Of a stretch of 64,000 nt of DNA, positions 1-8,977 are shown in pieces (the stretch's first letter is position 1; the number at the start of each line of letters is the position of its first letter). Origin of the DNA: Streptomyces hyderabadensis (lineage in GTDB: Bacteria; Actinomycetota; Actinomycetes; Streptomycetales; Streptomycetaceae); contig NZ_JAIOJZ010000005.1 in NCBI RefSeq assembly GCF_020404845.1, positions 62,001 to 126,000 of the forward strand, read 5' to 3'. Position numbers and translations under genes: made by a program. The notes below the pieces were generated by a model that was not told where the DNA came from, ran no database searches, and saw only the letters and a program-made list of their open reading frames with translations.

Positions 1-431
1 CGGGCGACGAGAACGCCGAGAAGGCGCCCTCCTCAGACGCCGCCGGATTCTTCGACGCCCCCTGGGCCAAGGACGCCGCCGGCAACGACGTGCCGACCGC
101 CTACAAGGTCGTGGGCGACAAACTGGTCCAGCACGTCGACTTCGACGCGGACAGCGCCTTCCCGATCGTGATCGACCCCTCCTGGTGGTCCACCACGAAG
201 AAGATCGCCAAGTGCGCGCTGGCGGTGTCGGGGTTCATCTTCACCTTCACGCCGGCGGGCAGCTCCAAGCGGGTCCTGACCGCGGTGAAGCTGGTGAAGA
301 AGATCGGGGTCAAGAAGACCGCGAAGCTGATCCAGACCTACGCCAAGCGCCGCAAGCTGACGTCGGCGCATCGCAAGGCGGTCGCGGCCCTGTTGGGCAT
401 CCCGGCCCTGAAGAAGGCATGCAAGTTCTGA
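1..431 (+). CDS. C-terminal part of a secreted hypothetical protein
   Basis: The reading frame is open from the left edge of the window (first complete codon at base 3), so the 5' end is missing. The visible 142 residues read through a segment of the type AKDAAGNDVPTAYKV and then VIDPSWW. I associate that pattern with large secreted Streptomyces proteins whose central part ends in a DPSWW motif followed by a basic tail. The last 80 residues are Lys/Arg rich with one hydrophobic stretch (AVSGFIFTF). The stop lies 13 bases before the next gene, which has a clear ribosome binding site, so the two are probably co-transcribed. No enzymatic motif is visible. The function is unknown, and only the C-terminal family resemblance is claimed. 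Confidence 0.7.
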   Translation, partial: GDENAEKAPSSDAAGFFDAPWAKDAAGNDVPTAYKVVGDKLVQHVDFDADSAFPIVIDPSWWSTTKKIAKCALAVSGFIFTFTPAGSSKRVLTAVKLVKKIGVKKTAKLIQTYAKRRKLTSAHRKAVAALLGIPALKKACKF

Positions 432-444
432 TCATGGAGGACCA

Positions 445-774
445 GTGATTGCGATAGCGGCGATCGTCGCGGACATCGTCCTGATCCTGACGCACCGCGT
501 ACGCGCCGTGCCGGACCCGGCGAAGTACACGCCGTGGCCGTACATGGCCGTGGGCCTCGCGGGATGCGCGGCGGGCTGGCTCGTCGTCGGCCGGCCGGAG
601 GCGGCCTGGGACGACCTGTTCCTGGCGCTGCTCTGCGGCGTGGTCGTCACCTCCGAGGCCGCGCACGCGGCCCGGGCCCTGTCCGGGCGCCCCTGGGTGG
701 GCTGGGCGACGGCCCTGGTGAGCGGAGCGGCGGCGGCCACCTGGCTCCTGCCGGACCCGCTGCCCTTCACCTGA
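445..774 (+). CDS. Small membrane protein of unknown function
   Basis: This 109-residue protein starts at a GTG preceded by GGAGG five bases upstream (436-440). Three hydrophobic stretches are visible: the N-terminus (IAIAAIVADIVLIL), the middle (YMAVGLAGCAAGWLVVG) and the C-terminal half (FLALLCGVVVTSEAA, then WATALVSGAAAATWLL). This suggests a small integral membrane protein. Its start is 13 bases after the stop of the upstream secreted-protein gene, so it may be a membrane partner made from the same transcript. I recognise no family. A strong hairpin at 827-866 follows the gene. Confidence 0.6.
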   Translation: MIAIAAIVADIVLILTHRVRAVPDPAKYTPWPYMAVGLAGCAAGWLVVGRPEAAWDDLFLALLCGVVVTSEAAHAARALSGRPWVGWATALVSGAAAATWLLPDPLPFT

Positions 775-826
775 CATCCCACCCCACTCCCGGCCATACG
801 GCTGTACGGCCGGACAAGCCCGCACG

Positions 827-866
827 GCGGCGGCCGACCACGGAGCACTCCGTGGCCGGCCGCCGC
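827..866. terminator. Bidirectional hairpin terminator between convergent genes
   Basis: A 10-bp arm GCGGCGGCCG and an 8-bp arm CCACGGAG pair with CTCCGTGG and CGGCCGCCGC. They are separated by one A/C mismatch and a two-base loop (846-847). It sits between genes ending at 774 (+) and 909 (-). There is no T-run, which is common for Streptomyces terminators. Confidence 0.75.
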
Positions 867-908
867 AGGCAAGGGCTCGGGGTCTGGGGGGGTGTCGACG
901 AAGCGGTA

Positions 909-1238
909 CTAGGGCTGGTGGGCGGCGGCGTCCTTGGTCAGCTTCACGGCCTGGCGCAGGCTGAGTCCCGGGGCCGCCTCGCGCAGGGTCTTGACCGCCC
1001 GGACGGAGTCGACGGGGCCCTCGTGGCCGGCCGCGGCGAGGCGTTCGTGCACCCAGCGGGCGAGCAGTGCGGCGTCGGGCTCCGCGGCGGCCTGCTCGAC
1101 CAGGGCGGCGGCACGCTCCAGGCCGGGCCGTTCCTCGGGCGTCGCCTCGGCGAGCGCCTGACGGACGCGGTGGGCGACGACGTCCGTGTCGCGCAGGACC
1201 AGGACGTTGAGTTCCGGTGGGGCGAGGCGTCCGAACAT
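909..1238 (-). CDS. Small protein with an L7/L12-like C-terminal helix motif
   Basis: This is a 109-residue protein. I chose the ATG at 1238 (MFGRLAPPELNVLV) because the longer reading frame would run into the divergent VOC gene and its extra N-terminus looks non-coding. No strong ribosome binding site precedes the ATG. The C-terminal part, with AVKTLREAAPGLSLRQAVKL, resembles the helix-loop-helix of the ribosomal L7/L12 C-terminal domain (pattern VKxLRxxxxGLxLxxA). Similar short proteins are common in actinobacteria. A role in translation is only suggested by that resemblance. Otherwise it is a conserved hypothetical protein. Confidence 0.6.
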   Translation of the reverse strand: MFGRLAPPELNVLVLRDTDVVAHRVRQALAEATPEERPGLERAAALVEQAAAEPDAALLARWVHERLAAAGHEGPVDSVRAVKTLREAAPGLSLRQAVKLTKDAAAHQP

Positions 1239-1360
1239 ACGGCCATGATCGTCGGGACACCCCGCCCCGTTCAACCGACTTGAGGAGCTTCTGAGGCGCC
1301 CGGCGGTCGGGTGTCCATTTTCTTCAAGACGGGATCGCGCACCCCGCCTACGGTGAGCCC

Positions 1361-1759
1361 ATGACCGCACGATTCGACGCCATCGGCCTCGTCGTCTCCG
1401 ACATGGCCGCCTCCGTGACCTTCTACCGCCGGCTCGGCTTCGCCTTCCCCGAGGGCTCCGAGGGGCAGCCGCACGCCGAGGCCGTTGTGCCGGGCGGCAT
1501 CCGACTGCTCCTGGACACCGAGGACTCCGTCCGCTCCTTCACTCCCGGCTGGCAGCCGCCGGCCGGGGGCGGGCGGCACTCCCTCGCCCTGCTGTGCGAC
1601 ACGCCCGAGGAGGTAGACGCCTGCTACGCCGACCTGACCGGTGCCGGGTGCAAGGGCGAGCGCGAGCCCTGGGACGCCCCCTGGGGGCAGCGGTACGCCG
1701 TCGTCAACGACCCGGACGGCCACGGCGTCGACCTCTTCGCGCCGCTAGCCGCGCAGTAG
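1361..1759 (+). CDS. VOC-family (glyoxalase/bleomycin resistance fold) protein
   Basis: This 132-residue protein is the usual length for a two-module VOC domain. The N-terminus ([20 protein letters not shown]) is the typical first beta-alpha unit with the FYxxLGF pattern. The C-terminal [14 protein letters not shown] supplies the second metal or substrate-binding strand (the NDPDGxxxxLF pattern). Members include glyoxalases, dioxygenases and drug-sequestering proteins, and nothing here fixes the substrate. The last 15 bases overlap tail-to-tail with the stop end of the AraC-type regulator on the opposite strand. Confidence 0.85.
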   Translation: MTARFDAIGLVVSDMAASVTFYRRLGFAFPEGSEGQPHAEAVVPGGIRLLLDTEDSVRSFTPGWQPPAGGGRHSLALLCDTPEEVDACYADLTGAGCKGEREPWDAPWGQRYAVVNDPDGHGVDLFAPLAAQ

Positions 1760-2428
1760 CTCGCCCGGCGTCGTACCCGCCAACTCGCGTACTTCACGCG
1801 TCAGATGGGCCTGGTCCGCGTAGCCGGTCAGGGCGGCCGTCTCGGCGAGCGGCGTGCCGTCCCTGGCCAGGGCGAGGGCGCGTTGCAGCCGCCGTACGCG
1901 GGCCAGCGTCTTGGGGCCGTAGCCGAAGGCGGCCAGCGAGCGGCGGTGCAGCGTGCGGGCTCCGATGCCGAGGGCGTCGGCGGTGGCGGCGACCGGGCGG
2001 CCCGCGTCGAGGGCGGCGACGATGCGACCCAGCAGCGGGTCGGGGGGCCCGGCCTCGGCGGCACGGGACAGCGCGGCGTCCTCCAGGCCCGTCGCCGGGT
2101 CGGGGGCCGCGTTCACCCGGGCGGTCAGGCGCCGTGCCTGGGTCGCGGGCCAGAGGTCGGCGAGGTCGACGCGCCGGTCGCGCAGTGCGTCGGCGGGGAC
2201 GCCGAGGAGGGCGGGGGCAGTGCCGGGGTAGAAGCGGACCCCGGCCCAGGGGCCCGGGGCGCCCTCGGTCACGTAGGCGTGGGTGTCGGGGCCCGCGACC
2301 AGCAACCGGCCGTCGTACCAGAGCAGATCCATGCACCCGTCGGGCAGCACCCGCCCGGGACCGGACCCGGTCGGGGTGTTGGTCCACACCACCGCACCGG
2401 TCAACCGTGACGCCCGCTCCGCATACAC
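1745..2428 (-). CDS. AraC-family transcriptional regulator with DUF6597-type N-terminal domain
   Basis: This is a 227-residue protein from the GTG at 2428 (V-Y-A-E-R-A-S-R). The longer upstream extension has poor coding character and overlaps a repeat, so it was not used. The N-terminal half contains [20 protein letters not shown], typical of the DUF6597 sensor domain found in front of AraC helix-turn-helix domains. The C-terminal half has two helix-turn-helix units: [21 protein letters not shown], with the conserved second-helix Arg residues, and [20 protein letters not shown]. It probably binds DNA and responds to an unknown small molecule. The target genes are unknown; the convergent VOC gene is the closest candidate. 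Confidence 0.85.
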   Translation of the reverse strand: MYAERASRLTGAVVWTNTPTGSGPGRVLPDGCMDLLWYDGRLLVAGPDTHAYVTEGAPGPWAGVRFYPGTAPALLGVPADALRDRRVDLADLWPATQARRLTARVNAAPDPATGLEDAALSRAAEAGPPDPLLGRIVAALDAGRPVAATADALGIGARTLHRRSLAAFGYGPKTLARVRRLQRALALARDGTPLAETAALTGYADQAHLTREVRELAGTTPGELLRG

Positions 2429-2489
2429 GCCTGCCAGGCTACGCCGCAGCCCTATTGCTGCGGGCAGCCGCCGTAGCTGCGGGCAGTCG

Positions 2490-2537
2490 TGCCTCCCCCA
2501 GTGCCTGAACGGCCTGGGAGGTACCCCCAGGCGGCAC
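2490..2537. repeat. Palindromic intergenic repeat (Streptomyces CTCCCCCAG/GTACCCCCAG type)
   Basis: The segment contains CCTCCCCCAG at 2492-2501 and GGGAGGTACCCCCAGG at 2516-2531, bounded by GTGCC (2490-2494) and GGCAC (2533-2537). Copies of this C-rich and G-rich palindromic unit are, from memory, scattered through Streptomyces intergenic regions. It lies in the 178-base gap between two AraC-type genes on the same strand and could act as a transcript-end hairpin. Confidence 0.45.
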
Positions 2538-2606
2538 GGGTGGGCGCAGCGGCACCCCGCACCGCCGGGCAGCGCACCCCTTGCCCGCACCGACCCCGCA
2601 CCGGAG

Positions 2607-3539
2607 TCACACCCCGTTCCGGTACTCCTGCGGGCTGACCCCGTACTCCCGCTTGAACGCCGCGGACAGCGCGAACGCGCTGCCGTAGCCGACCCGGCGG
2701 GCGATCGCGCCGAGGGTGTCCTCTCCGTCCCGCAGCCGGTCGGCGGCCAGCGCGAGGCGCCAGCCGGTGAGGTAGGCCATGGGCGGTTCGCCGACCAGAT
2801 CGGTGAAGCGGCGGGCGAGCGCGGCGCGGGAGACGCCGGTCTTGGCGGCGAGGGACGCGACGGTCCACGGGTGCGCCGGATCGTCCTGGAGCAGCCGCAG
2901 CGCCCGGCCGACGACCGGGTCGCCCAGGGCCCGGTACCAGGCGGGGGCCTCGGCCGACGGACCGGCGAACCAGGCCCGCAGCGCGGCGATGACCAGCAGG
3001 TCCAGGAGCCGGTCCAGGACCACCTCCTGGCCCGGCTCGTCCCGCGTGACCTCCGTCATCAGCAGGGGGGTGAGGGGGTTGTCCCAGTCCTCGGAGGTGA
3101 GGGACAGCAGCGGGGGCAGCGCGTCGAGGAGCCGGCCGCCGATCTCGCCGCGGACCAGGTAGGTGCCGATGAGGAGGACCGCCTCGCCGTCGGCGCGGTC
3201 GCCCCAGGTGCGTACGCCGAGGTCCATCGAGCCGTTGAGGGGGCGTCCGTCGGGGTAACTGCACGCGCCGCCCGGCAGGATCACCGCCTGCGGGGCGGTG
3301 CCGGGGTCGTCGGCGCAGACGTACGGGTCGGGGCCGCGCGCGACGGCCAGATCCCCGGCCCGCAGCCGCAGCCGCTCCCCCGTGTCCGGCACGATCCAGG
3401 CGTCGCCGCGGACCATCAGCATCACGGTCAGCGGCGCCTCATCCTCGACGCGCACCGCCCAGGGCGGGTCGAAACAGGCGCGGATCATGAAGGCGCCACG
3501 GGCCCGGGGGCCCTCCAGCAGTCCGGCGAGTGCGTCCAC
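2607..3539 (-). CDS. AraC-family transcriptional regulator (cupin-type N-terminal domain)
   Basis: This 310-residue protein starts at GTG 3539 ([17 protein letters not shown]). A more upstream start would overlap the end of the preceding hydrolase gene. The N-terminal domain has the cupin-like strand series [20 protein letters not shown] ... [20 protein letters not shown] seen in the AraC-binding (cupin_6) family. The C-terminal 100 residues carry two helix-turn-helix units, [20 protein letters not shown] and [20 protein letters not shown] followed by the signature [12 protein letters not shown]. It probably regulates a neighbouring or catabolic gene. The alpha/beta hydrolase directly upstream on the same strand is a candidate target but this is not shown. 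Confidence 0.85.
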   Translation of the reverse strand: MDALAGLLEGPRARGAFMIRACFDPPWAVRVEDEAPLTVMLMVRGDAWIVPDTGERLRLRAGDLAVARGPDPYVCADDPGTAPQAVILPGGACSYPDGRPLNGSMDLGVRTWGDRADGEAVLLIGTYLVRGEIGGRLLDALPPLLSLTSEDWDNPLTPLLMTEVTRDEPGQEVVLDRLLDLLVIAALRAWFAGPSAEAPAWYRALGDPVVGRALRLLQDDPAHPWTVASLAAKTGVSRAALARRFTDLVGEPPMAYLTGWRLALAADRLRDGEDTLGAIARRVGYGSAFALSAAFKREYGVSPQEYRNGV

Positions 3540-3598
3540 GCCGTCAGTGTCCCAGTGTTCCGGCCGACGGCCGCCCGGTGGGTCCGTACGTACCGGCC

Positions 3599-5152
3599 TC
3601 AGGACATGCTGCCCCGGCACACCGTCCCCACGGCCGGGGTGCGGCCCGTGCGGAGGTAGGTGTCGACCGCCTCCGTGACGCAGTCGTTCTGCGGGTACGT
3701 GCCGTGGCCCTCCTCCTCGGCCGTCAGGAGCACGCCGACACCGTCGCCCAGAGCGCGGGCCATGCGGCGGGCGCCGGGAAACGGGGTGGTCGGGTCGCCG
3801 GTGCCGCCGACCACGAGGATGGGGGCCGCACCGTCGGCGCCCACCTGGGGCGTGGCGCGCTCACCGTCGAACGGCCAGTCGTAGCAGAGGTAGACGCCGG
3901 TGGACCAGGCCTCGCCGAAGACGGGTGAGGCGGCCTCGATGCGGGCCGCGTCCCGGTCGAGGCGCTCGAAGCCGGGGCGCAGGCTGGAGTCCGCGCAGGT
4001 GATCGCGATCTGGGCGGCACGGCTGTCGTCCTGCGGACTCGACGCGCCGTCGGCGGAGCCGTTGTCGCCCGCGCCCTCGCTCAGCGGACCGGCGTCGTTG
4101 TGATCGATCAGCGCGGTCAGGGCCTTGGCGAGCGGCGGCCAGCCGTCCGTGCCGAGGTCGAGATAATCGCTGACGGCGTACGCGAGGTCGTCGGCGTCGA
4201 GTTTCCTCCCGCCGCCTGCCGGGGCGGGCTTCTTCGCCAAGCGGTCGGACAGTTGCGCCATGCGTCGCGCGGCCTCCTCGGGCCCGTCGCCGGTCGGGCA
4301 GTGGCGGATACGGGCCGCGCAGTGCGCGGCGAACCGGTCGAACGCCGCCTGGACCGCCTTGACCTGCGACAGCTGCTCCTCGCTGAGGTCCTCGGTCGGA
4401 TCGACGGGCGCTTCGAGGACGAGCCGTCCGACGTGCGACGGGTAGAGGTGGGCGTAGGTCGCGCCGAGCGCCGTTCCGTACGAGACGCCGAAGTAGTGCA
4501 GCCGCTCGTCGCCGAGGAGGTAGCGCATCAGGTCGAGGTCGCGCGCGGTGTGCGAGGTGCCGATGTACGGGACGAGCGCCCCGGAGTGCTCGGCGCAGGC
4601 CTCGGCCCCGTCGAAGCCGGTGTCGTCCGCGGTCTTCCCGCAGCGCACGGGGATGGTCCCGCCGACACCGCGCGGGTCGAAGGAGACCAGGTCGTAGCGG
4701 TCGAGGAGCGGCTCGTACTGGTCGAGGTACTCCGGCAGTCCGCGCACGCCGGACACGCCGGGACCGCCGAAGTTGAGGACGAGCGAGCCGATGCGCCGGG
4801 CGTTCGGGCCGGTGGCCTTGCGGCGGATCAGGGCGACGTCGATCGTCCTGCCGGCCGGTTTCCGGTAGTCGAGGGGGGTCTTCATGACGGCGCATTCGTA
4901 GGCCGTGCGCGCGGTCGGCGGCGAGGTGCAGCGGGACCAGTGGAGGTGCTGGCCGGTGGTGAGCGCGGCGGGCAGACCGGGGGGCGGGTTGTCCGCGGTG
5001 AACTCCGTACGCGGCTGCGCACTCCGGCCGGAGGCGTCGTGCTTGAGCCAGGCGCCGACGGCTCCGATCGCGACGAGGACGAGCACGCTGATGATCCGCA
5101 CACCGAGCGAGAGACCCGGTCTGCGGCTTCGTATCGGATGCACGTCACTCAT
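3599..5152 (-). CDS. Membrane-anchored alpha/beta hydrolase, tripeptidyl aminopeptidase (S33/TAP) type
   Basis: This 517-residue protein starts at ATG 5152, preceded by a G-rich ribosome binding site. Residues about 18-35 (VRIISVLVLVAIGAVGAW) form a signal anchor, so the catalytic part lies outside the membrane. NFGGPGVSG near residue 128 is the oxyanion-hole region. The nucleophile elbow GVSYG puts the catalytic Ser near residue 224. The C-terminal TAP-like domain supplies Asp (GGTGDPTTPF) and His (EEEGHGTY). Relatives are Streptomyces secreted tripeptidyl aminopeptidases and proline iminopeptidases that release short N-terminal peptides. The exact specificity is not deducible. A 95-base gap separates it from cutC upstream, so it may have its own promoter. 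Confidence 0.88.
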   Translation of the reverse strand: MSDVHPIRSRRPGLSLGVRIISVLVLVAIGAVGAWLKHDASGRSAQPRTEFTADNPPPGLPAALTTGQHLHWSRCTSPPTARTAYECAVMKTPLDYRKPAGRTIDVALIRRKATGPNARRIGSLVLNFGGPGVSGVRGLPEYLDQYEPLLDRYDLVSFDPRGVGGTIPVRCGKTADDTGFDGAEACAEHSGALVPYIGTSHTARDLDLMRYLLGDERLHYFGVSYGTALGATYAHLYPSHVGRLVLEAPVDPTEDLSEEQLSQVKAVQAAFDRFAAHCAARIRHCPTGDGPEEAARRMAQLSDRLAKKPAPAGGGRKLDADDLAYAVSDYLDLGTDGWPPLAKALTALIDHNDAGPLSEGAGDNGSADGASSPQDDSRAAQIAITCADSSLRPGFERLDRDAARIEAASPVFGEAWSTGVYLCYDWPFDGERATPQVGADGAAPILVVGGTGDPTTPFPGARRMARALGDGVGVLLTAEEEGHGTYPQNDCVTEAVDTYLRTGRTPAVGTVCRGSMS

Positions 5153-5247
5153 GGACACCCCCGTGATCGTCCGATCGTCGAATGAGTGCACAGTACAAGC
5201 CGCCTGCACGGTCCGGCCGGGCGCCGGTTGCGGCCCCGCTCCCGCCC

Positions 5248-6039
5248 TCAGCGTGTCGTGTCCAGCGCCCGCCTCGCCGCCGCGACGACCGTGCCGTCGG
5301 TGACGAAGTGGGTGTCGTCCTCGGCGGAGGTGCCGCCCGCGCCGAGGGGGACCCAGCCGGCCGCGCGCCGGGGCGTGGCCCGCGACTTGGCGGACAGGTG
5401 CACCGAGCCAGCGCCGTTCGCCAGCAGGCCGGGGATGTCGCCGGGTCGCACCCCGCCCCCGGCGGCCACGTCGACCCCGGGGGCCGCGGCGGCCATCGCG
5501 GTGAGCACGGCGGCGCCCTCGATCGCGGTGGGCGCTCCGCCGGAGGTCAGGACGCGGGTGATGCCGAGCCCCGGCAGCGCGGCGACGGCGGCCACCGGAT
5601 CGCTCGCCTGGTCCACCGCCCGGTGGAGCGTGACCTGTGCGGCGGGATCGGTGTCCCGGGCGGCGGCGACGAGCGCGGCGAGGGCCTTCGTGTCGAGGGC
5701 GCCGTCCGGCGTCAGCGCCCCGACGACGACCCCGCGGGCGCCCGCGCGCAGGGCGGCGCGCACCTCCGCGGTCATCAGGGCGACCTCCTCGCCGTCGTAC
5801 ACGAAGTCGCCGGGGCGGCAGCGGACCAGGACGTGGACGGGCGGCCCGGACTCGACGGCCGCCTCGACCGTCGCGGTCGAGGGGGTGAGGCCGCCCAGTT
5901 CCAGTCCGGTGCACAGTTCGACCCGGTCCGCGCCGTTCTCGCGGGCGGTGCGGGCTCCGGCCGGGGAGGTGACGGCGATCTCCAGGCTGGGACAGGCGTT
6001 CATGGCGCTCATGGCGCTCATGGCATTCGTGGCGCTCAT
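5248..6039 (-). CDS. cutC: CutC family TIM-barrel protein
   Basis: This 263-residue protein has the CutC core: LEIAVTSPAGARTARENGAD, RVELCTGLELGGLTPS, VHVLVRCRPGDFVYDGEE, VTLHRAVDQASDP and RVLTSGGAPTA. It starts by a 4-base ATGA overlap with the M81 gene upstream, implying translational coupling. The first codons are a micro-repeat (MSATNAMSAMSAMNA, a 9-base unit ATGAGCGCC repeated three times), so several ATG codons compete. CutC was named for copper tolerance in E. coli, but that phenotype was later traced to the small RNA MicL encoded within cutC, so a copper role should not be assumed. Here its operon is a peptide/sugar catabolic locus, which suggests a metabolic enzyme. Confidence 0.88.
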   Translation of the reverse strand: MSATNAMSAMSAMNACPSLEIAVTSPAGARTARENGADRVELCTGLELGGLTPSTATVEAAVESGPPVHVLVRCRPGDFVYDGEEVALMTAEVRAALRAGARGVVVGALTPDGALDTKALAALVAAARDTDPAAQVTLHRAVDQASDPVAAVAALPGLGITRVLTSGGAPTAIEGAAVLTAMAAAAPGVDVAAGGGVRPGDIPGLLANGAGSVHLSAKSRATPRRAAGWVPLGAGGTSAEDDTHFVTDGTVVAAARRALDTTR

Positions 6040-7571
6040 TCGTCGGCTCCGGTCAGCGGCTGGTCGGCCGCGGGGATCAGGCGGGCGGACAGGTCCGGGT
6101 CGGCCATGGCGGGGTCGAAGGGGAACATGGGGCGGCGGATGCGGTGGTGGCCGAGGCGGACCAGGTCCTGGTCGACGCCGCCCGGGGTGAGGGCCATCTT
6201 CCAGTCGGCGGCCATCGCGAACAGCTCGGGTTCCAGGTAGCCGATCTTCACGATCACGATGTCGGCGCCGCGCGGGTCGAGGTCCAGGTCGGTGAAGTCG
6301 TGCTCGTGGTGGTAGGGCTTGCGCAGCTCGGTGAGGATCACGTACGCGCTGCCGACGCGTATCACGACCTCGGTCCGCGCGTCGCGGTCGCCGTGCCGGA
6401 CGGCGTGCACGACGCCGGTGAGGGTGACGGGACCGGCGTGCCGGTCGTCGACCTCGGCGCCCGCCGTCACCGTGACCGTGGCCCCGACGCCCGCGGCGGC
6501 GGCCTGCCGGACGGCCTCCGGCCCCGGCACCGAGGCGTACAGGACGGTCGGCCCGTCCTCCTTCTGGAACTCGGGGCGGGCCAGCAGCCGCGTCAGGCCC
6601 CAGGTCACGTCACCGGCGCCGCCCGCGGTGGGGTTGTCGCCGGTGTCGCTGACGTAGTACGGGCGCCGCTCGCCGGCCAGGGCCTCGTCGAGGATGTCGT
6701 CGAAGGTGCCGGTCGGGGCGACGAAGTCGAAGTCGTGGCGGGCTGCCCAGAAGCCGCGGGCCAGCTTCTCGGCGCCTTCGGACACCGCCTGCTCGTCGTG
6801 TCCGGTGACGACGACCGCGGCCCGGTTGCGGGGTTCGTCCGCCCAGGCGTAGCCGACCCAGATCGCGGCGTCGATCACGCCGTCCTGGGCCTCGACCCCG
6901 GCGACGGCTCCGTACACGCTCTTCGCGGGCTCGATGCGGGTGGAGGTCTGCTCACCGGCGAGCAGGACGGGGACCGGCACCCATGCCTTCAGCGGGCGGG
7001 GGGCGCCGGAGGCGAGGTGCGTCAGCAGGTTCCGTACGGCCCGTTCCTTGGTCTCCATGTGGTCCTCGTGCGGGGCCATCCGGTAGCAGGTGATCAGGTC
7101 GCTGCGGTGGACGAGGGCGCGGGAGACGTTGCCGTGCAGGTCCATGGAGGTGGAGACGATCACGTCGTCGCCGACGACGGCGCGTACCTTCTCCAGGAGC
7201 AGGGCCTCGGCGTCGTCGACGCCCTCGACGGTCATGGCGCCGTGGATGTCGAACCAGAGGCCGTCCAGTGCGGGCAGCGCGGCGAGCCGGGTGAGGAGTT
7301 CCCCGGTGAGTTCCTCCCAGGCCGCGGCGGTGACGGTGCCGCCCGGCAGCGACTTGCCGACCAGGGCGCCGTGCCAGTCGGCCGCCTCGCGCAGTTCCTC
7401 GCCCGCGGCGAGGAAGGGGTAGCGGTCCAGGACCTCCTGGCCGCGGGAGGGGTGGAAGGCGGGCGCCTGGGTGCGGGCGGGCGAGAAGGTGGACGACTCG
7501 ATGCCGAGACCGGCGATGGCGACGACGGGGCGGCGGGAGCGGGTGGGGGCGGGGGTGCTGGGGTGCGACAT
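6036..7571 (-). CDS. M81 family metallopeptidase (MlrC-like)
   Basis: This 511-residue protein matches the M81/MlrC family over its length. The N-terminus has VVAIAGLGIESSTFSPARTQ. Metal-ligand candidates lie in FDIHGAMTVEGVDDAE and STSMDLHGNVS, together with RMAPHEDHMETKERA. The later segments SDTGDNPTAGGAGDVTW and VVIRVGSAYVILTELRKPYH are typical C-terminal domain motifs. MlrC was described as the last peptidase in microcystin degradation, but most homologues are of unknown substrate and commonly sit beside dipeptide ABC transporters, as here. Upstream, 50 bases away, is the ROK regulator; downstream, cutC overlaps by four bases. I infer cytoplasmic cleavage of the compound imported by the divergent ABC system. 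Confidence 0.87.
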   Translation of the reverse strand: MSHPSTPAPTRSRRPVVAIAGLGIESSTFSPARTQAPAFHPSRGQEVLDRYPFLAAGEELREAADWHGALVGKSLPGGTVTAAAWEELTGELLTRLAALPALDGLWFDIHGAMTVEGVDDAEALLLEKVRAVVGDDVIVSTSMDLHGNVSRALVHRSDLITCYRMAPHEDHMETKERAVRNLLTHLASGAPRPLKAWVPVPVLLAGEQTSTRIEPAKSVYGAVAGVEAQDGVIDAAIWVGYAWADEPRNRAAVVVTGHDEQAVSEGAEKLARGFWAARHDFDFVAPTGTFDDILDEALAGERRPYYVSDTGDNPTAGGAGDVTWGLTRLLARPEFQKEDGPTVLYASVPGPEAVRQAAAAGVGATVTVTAGAEVDDRHAGPVTLTGVVHAVRHGDRDARTEVVIRVGSAYVILTELRKPYHHEHDFTDLDLDPRGADIVIVKIGYLEPELFAMAADWKMALTPGGVDQDLVRLGHHRIRRPMFPFDPAMADPDLSARLIPAADQPLTGADE

Positions 7572-7621
7572 GGCTCCTCGTTCGTGCGGATGGTGCGGGA
7601 GGGGGTGCGGGTGGCGTCGGT

Positions 7622-8842
7622 TCAGGGGGCCGGGGTCTGGAACCGGTCCGGGTCCAGCTGGGCGCCGCCGACCTGGCGCAGGGCCTGGGCCAGCGCCCGC
7701 TGGAGGGCGAACTGCCCGGCGCCCAGCAGGCCGGCGTCGGCGCCGAGGACGGCGCGTTCGATGGCCAGGTGCTCGGTGACCAACGGGTGGCAGCTCTCGT
7801 AGAGCTGGCTGCGGACGGCGGCGACGAACGGTTCGACGGTGGAGAGGATGCCGCCCAGGTAGACGGCGTCCGGGTTGAAGAAGTTGACGTTCGCGGCGAG
7901 CACCTGGCCGAGGTAGTCCCCGGCCCTGCGCACCGCCCGGTTGGCCTCCGGGTGCGCGTCGGTGGCCAGCCGCACCACGTCCTCGGCGGTGGTGACGTCG
8001 ACGCCCTCGTCCCGCAGCACCCGGACGAGGGCGGCGCCGGAGGCGACCGTCTCCAGGCAGTCGGTGTTGCCGCAGGAGCAGGGCATGTGGTCGCCGCGGG
8101 CGATGCGGATGTGGGTGATCTCCCCCGCCGCGCCCGTGCCGCCGCGGTAGAGCCGGCCGTCGACGAGGGCGGCGGCGCCGATCGCGGTGCCCATCTTCAC
8201 CATGATCACCTGCTGGTGGCGTCCCCGGCGGGCGGTGTGCTCGCCCACGGCCATGCAGTTGGCGTCGTTGTCGGCGACGGCCGGGACGGCGAACCGCTCC
8301 CGGAGCCAGGACTCGACGGGGAAGCGGTTCCAGCCGGGCATGCGGGAGGGCTGCACGACGCTGCCCGTCGCGGTGTCGACCGGGCCGGGCAGGGAGAGGC
8401 CGACGCCGCGCAGCCGTGCCCTGCCGTGCCGTTCGACCAGCTCGTCCAGGGTGGTGGCGAGCCGGGCGAGGGAGGCCTCCGGGCCCTCCGCGATCACCAG
8501 GGGCACGGTGGAGACGTCGCGCAGCTCGCCGCCCGGCAAAACCACCCCGACGCGGGCGTGTCTGCCGCCCAGGTCGGCGGCGACGGCGAACTCGTCCTGG
8601 CCGCCGAGTCTGAGCACCTTGCGCGGGCGTCCGCCGGTGGAGGACTGGGTCCCTTCCTCGGCGACGAGGCCGTGCTCCACGAGCTGGCCCACGGCCACCG
8701 AGACGCTGGAGGCCGCGGCGCCGAGCAGCTCGGCGAGCTGGGCCCGGGAGGTCGCCCGGCCGGAGGCGATCAGTTCGAGGGCTCGCGCCGCCAGCGCCGA
8801 GGTGCCCGCCGCCTTCCGGCCCCGCGTACTTATTTCATTCAT
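7622..8842 (-). CDS. ROK-family transcriptional repressor
   Basis: This 406-residue protein has an N-terminal winged helix (ARALELIASGRATSRAQLAE and SVSVAVGQLVEHGLVAEEG), then a ROK sugar-kinase-like domain starting at FAVAADLGGRHARVGVVLPG. The ROK zinc motif is present as HMPCSCGNTDCLE (the CxCGxxxCxE pattern). Members such as NagC and XylR bind operators and are released by a sugar or sugar phosphate. It is the first gene of the operon with M81 and cutC and is divergent from the ABC importer, the usual place for a local repressor. A candidate operator is the inverted repeat at 8978-8999. Confidence 0.9.
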   Translation of the reverse strand: MNEISTRGRKAAGTSALAARALELIASGRATSRAQLAELLGAAASSVSVAVGQLVEHGLVAEEGTQSSTGGRPRKVLRLGGQDEFAVAADLGGRHARVGVVLPGGELRDVSTVPLVIAEGPEASLARLATTLDELVERHGRARLRGVGLSLPGPVDTATGSVVQPSRMPGWNRFPVESWLRERFAVPAVADNDANCMAVGEHTARRGRHQQVIMVKMGTAIGAAALVDGRLYRGGTGAAGEITHIRIARGDHMPCSCGNTDCLETVASGAALVRVLRDEGVDVTTAEDVVRLATDAHPEANRAVRRAGDYLGQVLAANVNFFNPDAVYLGGILSTVEPFVAAVRSQLYESCHPLVTEHLAIERAVLGADAGLLGAGQFALQRALAQALRQVGGAQLDPDRFQTPAP

Positions 8843-8977
8843 CTACGTGCTTACTTCCCCATGGTCGGTCCGATGCAGACAGTACGCCTCAATCGCCGCT
8901 GCGTGAATGGTGATCCACGCAGGAAATCGCCGTACGGGAGCCGCCCGGACTTTTTTCAGAACCGGAGATACTTACTT

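Noticed and set aside
6144-7802. Long plus-strand open frame opposite the M81 peptidase gene
   Set aside because: It is antisense to a clear gene with conserved motifs, and its composition (Gly/Val/Asp/Arg repeats) is typical of shadow frames.
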